The position numbers were made by a program, and so were the translations under genes. A stretch of DNA of 64,000 bases from Bifidobacterium bohemicum DSM 22767 (GTDB taxonomy: Bacteria; Actinomycetota; Actinomycetes; Actinomycetales; Bifidobacteriaceae), in the NCBI RefSeq assembly GCF_000741525.1, contig NZ_JGYP01000002.1:496001-560000 (forward strand), given 5' to 3'. The stretch's first letter is position 1; each line of letters begins with the position of its first letter. Below are positions 8,618 to 18,086 of the stretch, one piece after another. The notes under the pieces are model-generated. The model did no database searches. It worked only from the letters and a program-made list of their open reading frames with translations, and was not told the origin of the DNA.

Positions 8618-9934
8618 TCACTTGCTCTCGGCGCGCAGCCGTTGCAAGAGCCGCTTCGCCATCGCCAAATCGGCGTGGGCGGGGTCCGCACGCAGGCCGG
8701 CAACCACCTGATCGAGCTCCTCCGGTCGGGCCCCCGCCGACATGACCAGGCTTTTGAACTGGAGGTTCATGTGGCCCGATTGGATACCGCGAGTCACCAA
8801 CGCCCGCATCGCCGAAAGATTGGAGGCCAACCCGACGCTGGCAACGATGCCCATCAGCCGGGCAGCGCTTGGATGCCCGAGCAATGCAAGAGACAGGCGG
8901 GCCATCGGTAGGGTCGACATCGCCCCGCCGACAGCGCCCAGCGGCAGGGGCATATCAATGACGCCGACCAATTGACTCCGGTCTTCATCGATGGTCCATT
9001 TCGTCCACGTGCGCTTGCGGTCGCTCAAATCGGCATATGCGGCGGCGTTGATATTGCGTGTGTCGTTGCCAGTCGCCAGCACCGCCGCATTGACCCCGTT
9101 CATGATGCCCTTGTTATGCGTGGCTGCACGGAGAGGCGATACCCACGCGAATCGAGCCGCCTTCACGATACGCCGGGCGACCCGATCGCCATCCATATCT
9201 CGGGTCTTCAGATCGTCGAAAGCGATACGTGCCACCGATTGCGCACGTTGGCCGGCGGATTCGTTCGACAATATCGACATCAGTGGGTCAAGTCCGTCAA
9301 TATGCGATATGCAATGCACTGAGACCGCCTCGGCAATGGTGTTGACCACATTCGCGCCCATCGCCTCACCCGTGTCGATCAGCAGGTCAAGTTCGGCGAA
9401 TCCGTCCTCATGGCCACGCACTTCGACACCACGCAGCCCGCCACCGTGCCTCTCAAGACTCGGGTGGGCCTGACGTGCCACCCGACGTATTTCCCCCTCA
9501 TGTGCGCGGACATATTCCGTAAGCCTGTCAAGAGGCGACCGATCGGCACCTTCCTTGCCGCCACCGTCTACACCATCACCATCACGCGCATCCGTAACGA
9601 CAATCTGCGCGACGACACCTTCGCGCCGGACCGAAGTACTGAATCCGCCGGACCGTGCGATGCGCGCCGCCGCATTACCGGCCGCCGCGATGACGGACGG
9701 CTCCTCAACGGCCATCGGCACGCGCAACGCCTCGCCATCAATCACGAAATGCTCCGCTAATCCAAGCGGCACCGGAAAAGCGCCAATGTGGTTCTCGACC
9801 ATATTGGACGCCACGACTGCGGGCAACGCCTCGGCCTGACCGGTCAACACACGCAACCCATCCTCGCCAATGGCACCCTCGACCCGCAATCGGTCGATTC
9901 GTTCGGCCGTCGACAGTTCATAGAACTTGGTCAT
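8618..9934 (-). CDS. mvaA: Hydroxymethylglutaryl-CoA reductase, class II
   Basis: Reduces HMG-CoA to mevalonate. The start at ATG 9934 (MTKFYELSTAERIDRL) has GGAGGTAGAGAG upstream and overlaps the thiolase stop as ATGA, suggesting translational coupling. The length is 438 residues. Class II motifs seen: MVENHIGAFPVPLGLA (catalytic Glu), the dimerisation and substrate segment GANVVNTIAEAV, the catalytic Lys in THNKGIMNGVNA, the Asp in LATGNDTRNINA, and the C-terminal His in SGHMNLQF. An extra Asp/Gly-rich insertion (near residues 130-150) lies between conserved blocks. Cofactor choice (NADH or NADPH) cannot be told with certainty from this reading. Confidence 0.95.
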   Translation of the reverse strand: MTKFYELSTAERIDRLRVEGAIGEDGLRVLTGQAEALPAVVASNMVENHIGAFPVPLGLAEHFVIDGEALRVPMAVEEPSVIAAAGNAAARIARSGGFSTSVRREGVVAQIVVTDARDGDGVDGGGKEGADRSPLDRLTEYVRAHEGEIRRVARQAHPSLERHGGGLRGVEVRGHEDGFAELDLLIDTGEAMGANVVNTIAEAVSVHCISHIDGLDPLMSILSNESAGQRAQSVARIAFDDLKTRDMDGDRVARRIVKAARFAWVSPLRAATHNKGIMNGVNAAVLATGNDTRNINAAAYADLSDRKRTWTKWTIDEDRSQLVGVIDMPLPLGAVGGAMSTLPMARLSLALLGHPSAARLMGIVASVGLASNLSAMRALVTRGIQSGHMNLQFKSLVMSAGARPEELDQVVAGLRADPAHADLAMAKRLLQRLRAESK

Positions 9935-11106
9935 CGTACGCTCTCTACCTCCATTGCGACCCCCTGCCCACCACCGACGCACAGAGCCGCCACGCCGAAC
10001 CTCCCGCCGGTGCGCTGCAACGAATGGATCAGCGTGGTCAGAATCCGCGCGCCGGAGGCTCCGAGCGCGTGCCCCAAAGCGAGCGCTCCTCCAGAAACGT
10101 TGTATCGATCCGGGTTGATGCCCAATTGCTCGCGCGTCAGCCAGGCCTGTGCGGCGAACGCCTCGTTGACCTCGTATAGGTCAATCTCGTCGCCGGTCTG
10201 TCCACACCGCTCCAACACCCGTTCGATGGCCGGGATCGTCGCATACCCCATCTGATCGGGCCGGTGGCCGACCTCGGCGTAGCCTCGGATTACGGCCTGC
10301 GCGCCAAACCCGAGCTCACGGGCCCGCCGCATCGTCGTGACCACCATGACGGCGGCCCCATCGCTTAAAGGCGACGCGTTGCCCGCAGTGACGACGCCAC
10401 CGTCCTCATATGCGGGTTTGAGCACCGACAGCCCATCGAACGTGGTACCGGGACGCATGGTCTCATCACGTTCAAGCCCGCCGACAGGCAGCACCTCGTC
10501 GTCGAACCACCCCGCCTCCCAAGCGGCACTAGCCTTGCGCTGGGAATCGACGGCATATCGGTCGAGTTCGTCTCGGGTTATGCCGAAACGGCGGGCCAGA
10601 TTCTCGGCGGTGACCCCCATCGGGCGTCCGTCAAAGGCGTCGTTGAGCGCATCGTAATGCAAGGTGTCGATCCAGTGGTCAATATCAAATTCGTTCTTGT
10701 CGGTGCGGCTGGCAAATGCCGGGGCGTTCGACATGCTTTCGCCGCCACCGGCCAACACCACCTGCGCATCCCCCATGGCGACGGCGGTCTGAGCCAAGCG
10801 CACGGCTTTGAGACCCGACCCACAGACCTGATTGACGGTCATAGCGGTGCCTGCAATCGGCATACCCGCGCCGACCTGCACCTGCCGGGCCACATTCTGC
10901 CCGGTTCCGGTGCTCAATACATTGCCGAGGATCACCTGATCAAACACTGCGGGCCCCATATGCGCGCGACCTAATCCGCGCCGCGCCAGGTCGGTCGTCA
11001 TCTCGACCATGGTCATGTTGCTGAGCGCCCCTCGGAATTTGCCCGTCGCCGTACGCCACGAACCGGCGATGACCACCTCATTATCACGGACCTGCCCGAC
11101 CCTCAC
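9931..11106 (-). CDS. Acetyl-CoA acetyltransferase (thiolase), mevalonate pathway
   Basis: Makes acetoacetyl-CoA from two acetyl-CoA, the entry step for the mvaS/mvaA genes that follow. Seen: EVVIAGSWRTATGKFRG at the N-terminus, the nucleophilic Cys in TVNQVCGSGLKAVRLA, the His of EVNEAFAAQAW/GGALALGHALGASG, and the second Cys in GVAALCVGGGQG. I use GTG 11106, giving 391 residues, the family norm. An ATG at 11196 with a good AGAAAGG site would add 30 Trp/Arg-rich residues unlike other thiolases; it could be the true start or a short leader peptide. The stop overlaps the mvaA start by four bases. Confidence 0.92.
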   Translation of the reverse strand: MRVGQVRDNEVVIAGSWRTATGKFRGALSNMTMVEMTTDLARRGLGRAHMGPAVFDQVILGNVLSTGTGQNVARQVQVGAGMPIAGTAMTVNQVCGSGLKAVRLAQTAVAMGDAQVVLAGGGESMSNAPAFASRTDKNEFDIDHWIDTLHYDALNDAFDGRPMGVTAENLARRFGITRDELDRYAVDSQRKASAAWEAGWFDDEVLPVGGLERDETMRPGTTFDGLSVLKPAYEDGGVVTAGNASPLSDGAAVMVVTTMRRARELGFGAQAVIRGYAEVGHRPDQMGYATIPAIERVLERCGQTGDEIDLYEVNEAFAAQAWLTREQLGINPDRYNVSGGALALGHALGASGARILTTLIHSLQRTGGRFGVAALCVGGGQGVAMEVESVR

Positions 11107-11352
11107 CGTACGCACCCACCGAAGCCAAGAAAGCCAAAGCCGTAGGTCACATCTAAGTGCCGTGTCGAATCGTCGTCTGACAAGCGCATATTCCAAACCT
11201 TTCTAGCATTGGTCAGATTAGACGAAGCGAATACCGGCACCAAGAGGCCATAACGCTATCTCCACCGGCGTTCACAACCCCTTTACAGTCATTCCGACTT
11301 TCATCACATTCTCATCGCAACCGTACCGCAGGCAAACCGACCCCAGGTTTTT

Positions 11353-12690
11353 CTAGGCTTCGCGACGAGCCGAGTCCGACGCCACCGCCGCCAGGGCGCG
11401 TGGAGCACGAAAGCCATGCGCAGCGAATCCATCCGCTATGGACTGCGCCACACGGCGACCCTGCCCCTTATCGACAAGCGCTATTATCGACCCGCCGAAA
11501 CCGCCGCCAGTCATACGCGCTCCATACGCACCGTTGCGCCGAGCCGTATCCACGGCCACATCGAGCTCCGGCACGGTCACTTCATAATCAGCGGCAAGGG
11601 AATCATGGGATGCGTTGAACAACTCCCCCGCCATCTTCACGTCACCCGCCGAGAACGCCGCAACGAACTGAGGAACGCGCCAGATCTCCGTGACGACGTG
11701 TCGCACACGCCTTTTCATGGTCTCATCGGACAAGCGGCCCAACACTTCAGCAAGCGCGGCGTCGGCGGATTCGACGACGTTTTCGAAATCGTGGGCGCAG
11801 ATGCCGCCGGAGGCGGTCACGGCTCGGTCCAGACCGACACTATGCGAAATCTCGTCGGCCACCACGCGTATGTTCTTCACGCCCAGAAGCCGGGCGGCGT
11901 CCTCGCACATGCCGCGCCTCGTCTCATACTGTCCATCGTTGAGCTGATGGGCGGCCTGAGTGTCGAGCACCAACAGTTCAAGGCCAAGCGCTTCGAGATC
12001 GAATGGCTGCTGCGTGACGCTGTGGAAGGCATCGAGCTCCGGCCGACAGTCCAGCAGAATCGCATGGCCTGGAGTGCAGCGCATCGATGCGTTCTGGTCA
12101 AGACCGCCGGTCGAGGCGCCGGCCATGTCGTTCTCGGCTTTCATGGCGGCTCCAATCAACGTAACCCGACCCTCATCGCTGTTGCCAAAACCTAGCCCAT
12201 AAACGTCGTCAAGCGCCAGAGCGGTCGAGCAGGTCATCGCCGCCGACGAACTGAGCCCGCCACCAACCGGCACGCAGGAAACGAATGCCGCATCAAAACC
12301 ACGCACGCCATCGAACCCGTTTTCTCGCAGGGCCCATGCCACCCCTGCCGGATACGCGGCCCAACCATGGACCCCGCGAGCGGCAAGCCCGCCGAGATCC
12401 ACGGTCGTGACCCCGCCGTCGCCAATGCTCGACACGAGCCGCACGGTGTCGTCCCCACGCGCAGACAGCGCCACAAAAGTGCGGTGCGGCAACGCGATGG
12501 GCAGGCACAGGCCGGCGTTGTAGTCGGTATGCTCTCCGATGAGATTAACCCGCCCGGGCGCACTCCACACCCCGTCCGGTTCAGCACCGAAGGTGTCGCG
12601 GAACAACTCGATCGCCCGGCTGGCCCCGTCTTCGGAACTCAGCGCGTCCAGATATTGCACGGGGGCAGATTGCATCGTTTGGTTGCCCAT
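11353..12690 (-). CDS. galK: Galactokinase
   Basis: Phosphorylates galactose at C1 using ATP (Leloir pathway). It is a GHMP-family kinase of 445 residues from ATG 12690 (MGNQTMQSAP), which follows AAGGAGAAGATGAT. Seen: the signature GRVNLIGEHTDYN near the N-terminus, the phosphate-binding PVGGGLSSSAAMTCSTAL, DQNASMRC, and the C-terminal GGGFGGSIIALVD. It is separated from the upstream galT by 486 bases that hold a repeat array (see 13028-13149), so galT and galK may not be tightly coupled. Confidence 0.95.
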   Translation of the reverse strand: MGNQTMQSAPVQYLDALSSEDGASRAIELFRDTFGAEPDGVWSAPGRVNLIGEHTDYNAGLCLPIALPHRTFVALSARGDDTVRLVSSIGDGGVTTVDLGGLAARGVHGWAAYPAGVAWALRENGFDGVRGFDAAFVSCVPVGGGLSSSAAMTCSTALALDDVYGLGFGNSDEGRVTLIGAAMKAENDMAGASTGGLDQNASMRCTPGHAILLDCRPELDAFHSVTQQPFDLEALGLELLVLDTQAAHQLNDGQYETRRGMCEDAARLLGVKNIRVVADEISHSVGLDRAVTASGGICAHDFENVVESADAALAEVLGRLSDETMKRRVRHVVTEIWRVPQFVAAFSAGDVKMAGELFNASHDSLAADYEVTVPELDVAVDTARRNGAYGARMTGGGFGGSIIALVDKGQGRRVAQSIADGFAAHGFRAPRALAAVASDSARREA

Positions 12691-13176
12691 ATCATCTTCT
12701 CCTTGATTGAAGTTGCATGACACATATCATTAAATTGCATTACATTTTACCTGCTGCATCCTGCGAGACTACCGAAGCCAAAGCACCGCTTCCGCACCCG
12801 CACCGCGACCGCAACGGACCGCCTCGCCGTTCCAACCGTCGCACCCGCGACCACCGGAGACGGCATCGCTTGACATCCAACATCACCGTCATCCCACATC
12901 CGGCATTCGTCATCGTCATAATCCGTCATCCGGCATCGAAATCTCGAATCACCCTGATCCCACTGCCATATCCCCCCCCCCAAGAAATCCGTCATCCGCC
13001 TCCAAATCCGTTCCAGGGATCATCGCCAGCGGCCCCTTTTCTGCGGCAGCCAACGTTCCTGCCGGAAAAGAGCCAGCTAGCGGCTCTCAGCGGCCCTTTT
13101 TCAGCAGTCTCACATATTCCTGCCGAAAAAAGAGCCGGTTCCGAGGTCGACCAGATGCGCCAGCGGGCCAAACACC
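12691..13176. other. Intergenic region between galT and galK
   Basis: No credible gene is visible. The half next to galK is AT-richer and should hold the galK promoter. From about 12890 to 12970 the motif CGTCATC/CCGGCATC recurs several times, a pattern seen in dispersed intergenic repeats whose spurious translations contain SRFR. A C9 run sits at 12972-12980. The part next to galT (13028-13149) contains the two-unit 61-bp repeat listed separately. Confidence 0.5.
13028..13149. repeat. Two-unit 61-bp tandem repeat near galK
   Basis: The units begin at 13028 and 13089 with AGCGGCCC. Each has a T-run (CCTTTTC) followed 20-30 bases later by TGCCGGAAAA (13060) or TGCCGAAAA (13121), exactly 61 bases apart, then AGAGCC. 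The left T-rich arm and the right TGCCGAAAA-type arm can pair into a hairpin. The same core and the same 61-base period recur at 45924-46090 beside araB. Similarity between the units is clear but imperfect. The function is unknown. Confidence 0.6.
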
Positions 13177-14436
13177 CTACCCGATGTCCACAGGACCCAG
13201 CTCATGGAAGCGGCCTGCGATGCGCTCGGGGGTCGTGTCGGACACCCAGGCCGCCATGCCGGACTCCGAGCCAGCCAGGTACTTAATCTTGTTGGCGGCA
13301 CGGCGGAACGAGAAGAATTGCAGATTCAGACGGTAGTTCGCGCGACGCCAATCGCGCACCGGAGCCTGATGCCAGGCGGCGATGTAAGGCAGATCCATGC
13401 CCTTGCCGTCACCCTTGTCGAAGAATGCATTGCCCCGATGGAGCAACGTGGAGTACATCTGGGCCAGATCCCAACGTTCCCGATCATCGAGTTCGTCGAG
13501 CGTGAGCACGTCGCGCACCGGAGCGACATGGACCTCCAGGGGCCAACGGGCGGCGGCAGGAACATAGGCCACCCAGCTCGCATTGCGCAACACGACGCGC
13601 GTTCCGACCGCAAGCTCCGCTTGCACGATGTCGCGCAACAGATTGCCACCGGTCTTGTCGTGATATGCCTCGGTATGCGCAAGTTCGGTTTCCATCTTCG
13701 GCGGCATGAACGGGTAGCAATAGACCTGTCCATGCGGATGCGCCAACGACACACCGATTTCGGCGCCGTGGTTTTCAAACGGGAATATTTGCTCGATGCC
13801 CTCCATATGGGAGATTTCTGCGGTGCGGAAGGCCCACGTCTCCACGACCGTGCGCAGGCGGGAAACCGGCAGATCGGCGGGCAACCCGTTTTCGTTCGGG
13901 TCGAAGCAGATTACCTCGCAACGCCCCGCGGCAGGACGCTGCTCCCACAGTCCGTCGCCGTCGACATAGGAAACGGTGTCGGGCACGCCAGGCACCCGCA
14001 CCATCGAGGGGAAACGATTTTCAAAAACGACCACATCGTAATCGATATCCGGCACCTCACCGTCCTGATACGGGTCTCCGGGCTTGCGGGCCGCAAGCGG
14101 GTTGCCAGTGGCCGAGGCTCCGGGACCGGCGGTAATCGGCCGGTTCATACGTGCGGCAGCCATGGGAATCCAGTCTCCGGTCAGGGGATCACGGCGCATA
14201 ATCGGTTCGGCATACGGCACCTCGTTGCCTTCCGAGTCGAGATGGGAGGCGAAACGGTCGGTCAGTGGCCGAGGATCGTGCAGTTCACGCGTTTTGGCGC
14301 CAGAGACATATTCGGGATCGTCATCGATGTAGAAGAAGTCACGCCCGTCCGCGAGCGTGGTCGGGCTGATACGAATGTGTTCCTTCGCATACCGCCCAGG
14401 TTTGTAATATGTGAATTTCGGTTGAGACTGCTCCAT
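13177..14436 (-). CDS. galT: UDP-glucose--hexose-1-phosphate uridylyltransferase
   Basis: Exchanges UMP between UDP-glucose and galactose-1-phosphate. The length is 419 residues from ATG 14436 (MEQSQPKFTYYKPG), preceded by GGAGGG; the open frame extends to 14514 but without a site. Seen: the active-site AHPHGQVYCYPF (histidine triad-type HPHGQ), RNASWVAYVPAAARWPLEV, and the C-terminal LPYIAAWHQAPVRDWRRANY with His and Gln conserved in the family. It is a class I galT. It follows the DeoR regulator on the same strand and precedes galK, the usual bifidobacterial gal order. Confidence 0.94.
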   Translation of the reverse strand: MEQSQPKFTYYKPGRYAKEHIRISPTTLADGRDFFYIDDDPEYVSGAKTRELHDPRPLTDRFASHLDSEGNEVPYAEPIMRRDPLTGDWIPMAAARMNRPITAGPGASATGNPLAARKPGDPYQDGEVPDIDYDVVVFENRFPSMVRVPGVPDTVSYVDGDGLWEQRPAAGRCEVICFDPNENGLPADLPVSRLRTVVETWAFRTAEISHMEGIEQIFPFENHGAEIGVSLAHPHGQVYCYPFMPPKMETELAHTEAYHDKTGGNLLRDIVQAELAVGTRVVLRNASWVAYVPAAARWPLEVHVAPVRDVLTLDELDDRERWDLAQMYSTLLHRGNAFFDKGDGKGMDLPYIAAWHQAPVRDWRRANYRLNLQFFSFRRAANKIKYLAGSESGMAAWVSDTTPERIAGRFHELGPVDIG

Positions 14437-14606
14437 CGACCCTCCAGCCCTTTCGTTGATGACGATTGTTACTACATCCTTCACATGTATCCGTTCAGCC
14501 CAACCGTTCCTCACTGCCCGACCATCGTCGAGTCATCCGACCCGCGGCGGACAGAGGACTCTCGTTCACGGCTTGACTTCCTTCGTAAGGAACATGCCAC
14601 ACGCGC

Positions 14607-15410
14607 TCATTGCTCATCTTGCGCCAAACCGGTTTGATGCGTGAGCACAAGTTCCTTGACCAGCTTGCGGGTTTCAGCCACCGAGGCCACGTTCAGGCCA
14701 TCATCGGTGATAAGCGTGTCGACCTGATCGAACCGGGCGAACAACGACAACGACGTACAGCTCCACTTGGTGTGGTCGGTGAGAATAATCGTCTTATCAG
14801 CGATGCCCATCATGGCCATGTCCGTGGCCGCCTCCAGCGAATTCGGCATGAGGAAGCCGCGAGGCAAAGACACCGAGTGCGTCCCCAGAAAAACGGTGTT
14901 CACACGCAAGGATTCAATCACCTTGTCCGCGATGGGACCGACCAGCGAGTTCGATCGGGTGATGACGCCGCCGGTGACGATCACCTCCACATCCTTCGAT
15001 TCCAAAGCCTGCACGAGTTCGGCCACGGGAATGGAGTTCGTAAGGATGGTGATGCCGCTGGCACGTTGTGACTCCAAAAGATGCTGTGCGAACACATATG
15101 CGGTGGTGCCTCCGCCGATGGCGATCACATCTCCCGGAGCGACGTATTTGACCGCCTCCTGGGCGATGGCGTCCTTAAGGCCGATGTCCATTTGGGATTT
15201 GACCGAGAAAAGCGGTTCACTCAACAGGGTGCTGGTGGTCACCGCTCCGCCATGGACGCGTTTGAGAAGGCCCTTGTCAGCCAAGTCGGCGATATCACGC
15301 CGCACCGTCATGGCCGACACGCCAAGCTCCTTGGACAAGGCGGTTATACGCACCGCACCTCTGGTACGAAGCCTGCTCAAGATCAAATGTTGGCGTTGAG
15401 AAGAAATCAT
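14607..15410 (-). CDS. DeoR/GlpR-family sugar-responsive regulator
   Basis: 267 residues from ATG 15410 (MISSQRQHLIL); a start 18 bases earlier is also possible. The N-terminal DeoR helix-turn-helix is seen in RGAVRITALSKELGVSAMTVRRDIADL followed by LKRVHGG. The C-terminal sugar-phosphate sensor has VIAIGGGTTAYVFAQHL, ILTNSIPVAELV, VIVTGGVITRSN and IILTDHTKW. It is directly upstream of galT with 170 bases between, so control of gal genes is likely (inference). The effector would be a phosphorylated sugar or related intermediate. Confidence 0.9.
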   Translation of the reverse strand: MISSQRQHLILSRLRTRGAVRITALSKELGVSAMTVRRDIADLADKGLLKRVHGGAVTTSTLLSEPLFSVKSQMDIGLKDAIAQEAVKYVAPGDVIAIGGGTTAYVFAQHLLESQRASGITILTNSIPVAELVQALESKDVEVIVTGGVITRSNSLVGPIADKVIESLRVNTVFLGTHSVSLPRGFLMPNSLEAATDMAMMGIADKTIILTDHTKWSCTSLSLFARFDQVDTLITDDGLNVASVAETRKLVKELVLTHQTGLAQDEQ

Positions 15411-15782
15411 GCGAACATTATCGCACAAATACTTGCATAAAACAAAACGGATTGAGCGTTTCCTTCATCAAACACACACGGTAGCGAACATCAGGCAAAA
15501 TCCTCCTATTGTCACTTATGATCATTCCCGTATCAACGACTCGCTCAATCAGTCTTCCGACGGCTACGGCGACGAATCACGCAAGTGGCTGCACCCCCAA
15601 TAACTCACGAACGGTCCATTCATCCGGTACGGAAGACATGGGGCGATGGCGGTGTCAAGCGGAACCACCCCGTCAGCCTCAGCCAAACCACCGCCTATCA
15701 ATCGTCAACCATGCATGACAGCCGAGGCAGGCGGACTGCCGCGTGGGTGTTGTTGCCGCCCATACAGGACGCGTCACAGCCA
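15411..15782. other. Intergenic region upstream of the DeoR gene
   Basis: This region holds the DeoR promoter: reading the minus strand, an AT-rich stretch (TTTTGTTTTATGCAAG) leads to GATAAT just before the start, consistent with a -10 box and a short leader. The rest, up to the PBP stop, shows no gene or strong hairpin. The open frame 15409-15603 on the plus strand lacks a ribosome site and recognisable features. Confidence 0.45.
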
Positions 15783-17984
15783 CTACTGCTGAGTATGACC
15801 GCGTTCCTGCTGGGGTCCGTTTGCGGGTTGTTGCGCCTGCCCGCCGGTGTACTTCGAATCGGGATTGCCGTAGTTGTTGTCTATGGGAATGCCGGCGGCC
15901 GCGGTGTAGGTGTCCATGAAGTTCTTCCAGGCCGGCGTAGCCAGATACGAACCATACCAGATTGAATGATACTGACCATTAATGGTTTTGTTGTTCAGGC
16001 TCACTAACCCCTTGGCGCTGCCCGCCACCACGAAGGCGGCAACCTGGTTTGGTACGAAGCCCGCAGTGGACACCGCCCACTCCTCGTTCGTACCGGTCTT
16101 GGCAAACGTCTTGCGCCCATTTGCCAGCTGCGCTGGTTTGGCCTCGCCCCGCAGCGCACCTTGGTTCATCGCATAGGCGACCGTCTGCGCTATGCCAGGC
16201 TCAATGGCCTGATGACAGTTGGCCGGCGGCACTTTAAGCTCTTTGCCTTCTTTGGAGACGACCCTCTTAAGGGCGATTGGTGTGCATTCCACACCATTGG
16301 CCCCGATGGTCGCGTAGACATTCGCCATCGTCAACGGCGAGGCGTTGACCGAGCCGATCACCATGGAGGGCTGTGCGTTATCGAGGGTCAGCTTTTCGCC
16401 TGCGATAGACGAGTTATGGTACCCCATCGCGTTAGCCGCATCGACCACGGGGCACAGACCCATCTGCTGAATCATTTCCGCCTGAGTCGTATTATGGGAA
16501 CGCACCAATCCTTCCAGCGGCGATTCGCTGCCCGGATAGAAGCCGTCCGCGTTGCCGACCTGCCATGAGCTTCCCAACAACCCCGAGTATCCTTTGCAGG
16601 CAAAGGAACCGACGGGAAAGCTGCGTTGGGTCCGTAAAGGCTGGTTGACGGACCTGCCCTGCATCATCCAAGCCACCATGTTGATTGGTTTCCAGGTCGA
16701 ACCGACGTTCCAACCATTGCCGCCGCCGTCGCGAGCATCGACCTGATAGTTCATGGAGGTGCGGGTGGGATCGTTCCTGGCCGCATCCGTCGCATCGTAA
16801 ATACGGTTGGAACCAAAGCCAAGCACTTCGCCCGTGCCCGGCTTGATGGCCGCGATCGAAACCTCAAAACCGCTCGGATCATTGACCGGAATGGCCTGAC
16901 GTGCGGCATTCATCGCGGCTTCATTCGCATGGACGTCAAGCGTGGTGTAGATGTTGAGCCCACCTTCGGTCAGAAGCTTTTCGCGATCCGCCTCCGTTTT
17001 GCCGAATTCCTTCGAATTGACGATTTTCTTGGTGACATAGTCGCAGAAGAACGCAGCGTCACCGGCGGCCTGGCAGCCAATCTGCGTGGCGCTGTCCTGA
17101 AGGTTGAGGGTGCCGGCGATCGGCTCGGCACGGAATTTATCGTGGTCCGCCTTGCTGATGTAGTTCTGTTCGAGCATGAGGTCGAGCACGATGTTGCGCT
17201 GCCTCTGCGCCTCGGGCTGATTGTCGGGCACCGAGGGATCGTAGCGGACCGGGTTTTTGGTGATCGCCGCGATGGTGGCGGCCTGCCCGATATTGAGGTC
17301 GGCGGCGGAAACATTGAAATAACGCTTTGCCGCCGTCTCCACACCATACAGATTGTTCCTGCCGAACTGAGCGATATTGAGGTATCCCTGCAGGATCTCC
17401 CCCTTGGAATACTGCTTCTCCATCTGCACGGCGATCAGCATTTCGCGCACCTTACGTGCGATGGTGTCTTCGGAGGCGTGATATTCGGCTATGGGGTCGT
17501 CCTTTTCATGGGCCTGGCTCAACAGGACGTTCTTGACATACTGCTGGGTCAGCGAGGAGCCTCCCTGCGTATCACCGTGCCTGACGAACGTCTGGACGAA
17601 AGCTCGCAGCACGCCTTGCACATCCACGCCGTTGTGTTCGAAGAAACGCTTGTCCTCACGTGCGACCACAGCCTGCTGCATCGGCTTGGATATCTTGCGC
17701 AAGGGCACTACGGTGCGGTTCTGAGCATAATAGGAGGCGATGAGTGTGGTGCCGTCGGAGGCGTAGATATTGGACTTCTGCGGCAAGCTGGTCACATCGA
17801 AATCAATGCCCTCCACCCTCAGGGAGGGTCCCATCACACGTGCCGCACCGTTGAGGCCGACCACACTGGGGACGAAAAGCAGCCCCCCCACCACGCCTCC
17901 GGTCACACACAACGTAACGTAGGCCAACAGCAGGGCAAGCACGCGCTTGACAGTAAGTTTCCTCGTTCTAGGCATGGTTTTCAT
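15783..17984 (-). CDS. Class A penicillin-binding protein (transglycosylase/transpeptidase)
   Basis: Polymerises and cross-links peptidoglycan at the outer face of the membrane. It has 733 residues: a short basic cytoplasmic tail, one membrane span (about 16-43), a GT51 transglycosylase with VVAREDKRFFEHNGVD (catalytic Glu), GGSSLTQQYVKN and GEILQGYLNIAQFG, then a transpeptidase with GSTWKP (catalytic Ser in S-T-W-K), SHNTT (SxN box) and FAKTGTNEEW (KTG box). The C-terminus is a Gln/Gly/Pro-rich tail. The first codon at 17984 and an ATG nine bases later are equally possible; neither has a clear ribosome site. Confidence 0.94.
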   Translation of the reverse strand: MKTMPRTRKLTVKRVLALLLAYVTLCVTGGVVGGLLFVPSVVGLNGAARVMGPSLRVEGIDFDVTSLPQKSNIYASDGTTLIASYYAQNRTVVPLRKISKPMQQAVVAREDKRFFEHNGVDVQGVLRAFVQTFVRHGDTQGGSSLTQQYVKNVLLSQAHEKDDPIAEYHASEDTIARKVREMLIAVQMEKQYSKGEILQGYLNIAQFGRNNLYGVETAAKRYFNVSAADLNIGQAATIAAITKNPVRYDPSVPDNQPEAQRQRNIVLDLMLEQNYISKADHDKFRAEPIAGTLNLQDSATQIGCQAAGDAAFFCDYVTKKIVNSKEFGKTEADREKLLTEGGLNIYTTLDVHANEAAMNAARQAIPVNDPSGFEVSIAAIKPGTGEVLGFGSNRIYDATDAARNDPTRTSMNYQVDARDGGGNGWNVGSTWKPINMVAWMMQGRSVNQPLRTQRSFPVGSFACKGYSGLLGSSWQVGNADGFYPGSESPLEGLVRSHNTTQAEMIQQMGLCPVVDAANAMGYHNSSIAGEKLTLDNAQPSMVIGSVNASPLTMANVYATIGANGVECTPIALKRVVSKEGKELKVPPANCHQAIEPGIAQTVAYAMNQGALRGEAKPAQLANGRKTFAKTGTNEEWAVSTAGFVPNQVAAFVVAGSAKGLVSLNNKTINGQYHSIWYGSYLATPAWKNFMDTYTAAAGIPIDNNYGNPDSKYTGGQAQQPANGPQQERGHTQQ

Positions 17985-18086
17985 TCTAAAGTACCGCCTC
18001 TACCGCAACGACCGGATTTAAGCACCCCACAGGAGGTATTTACAAGCGAGAGCCGCGGACTATAAACCACGGCAATCATCACCAGA

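Noticed and set aside
12747..12995. 82-codon minus-strand open frame between galT and galK
   Set aside because: The translation has the SRFR/acidic pattern of intergenic repeat sequence, not a protein family.
15409..15603. 64-codon plus-strand frame upstream of the PBP
   Set aside because: It begins in the promoter region of the DeoR gene without a ribosome site; no features seen.
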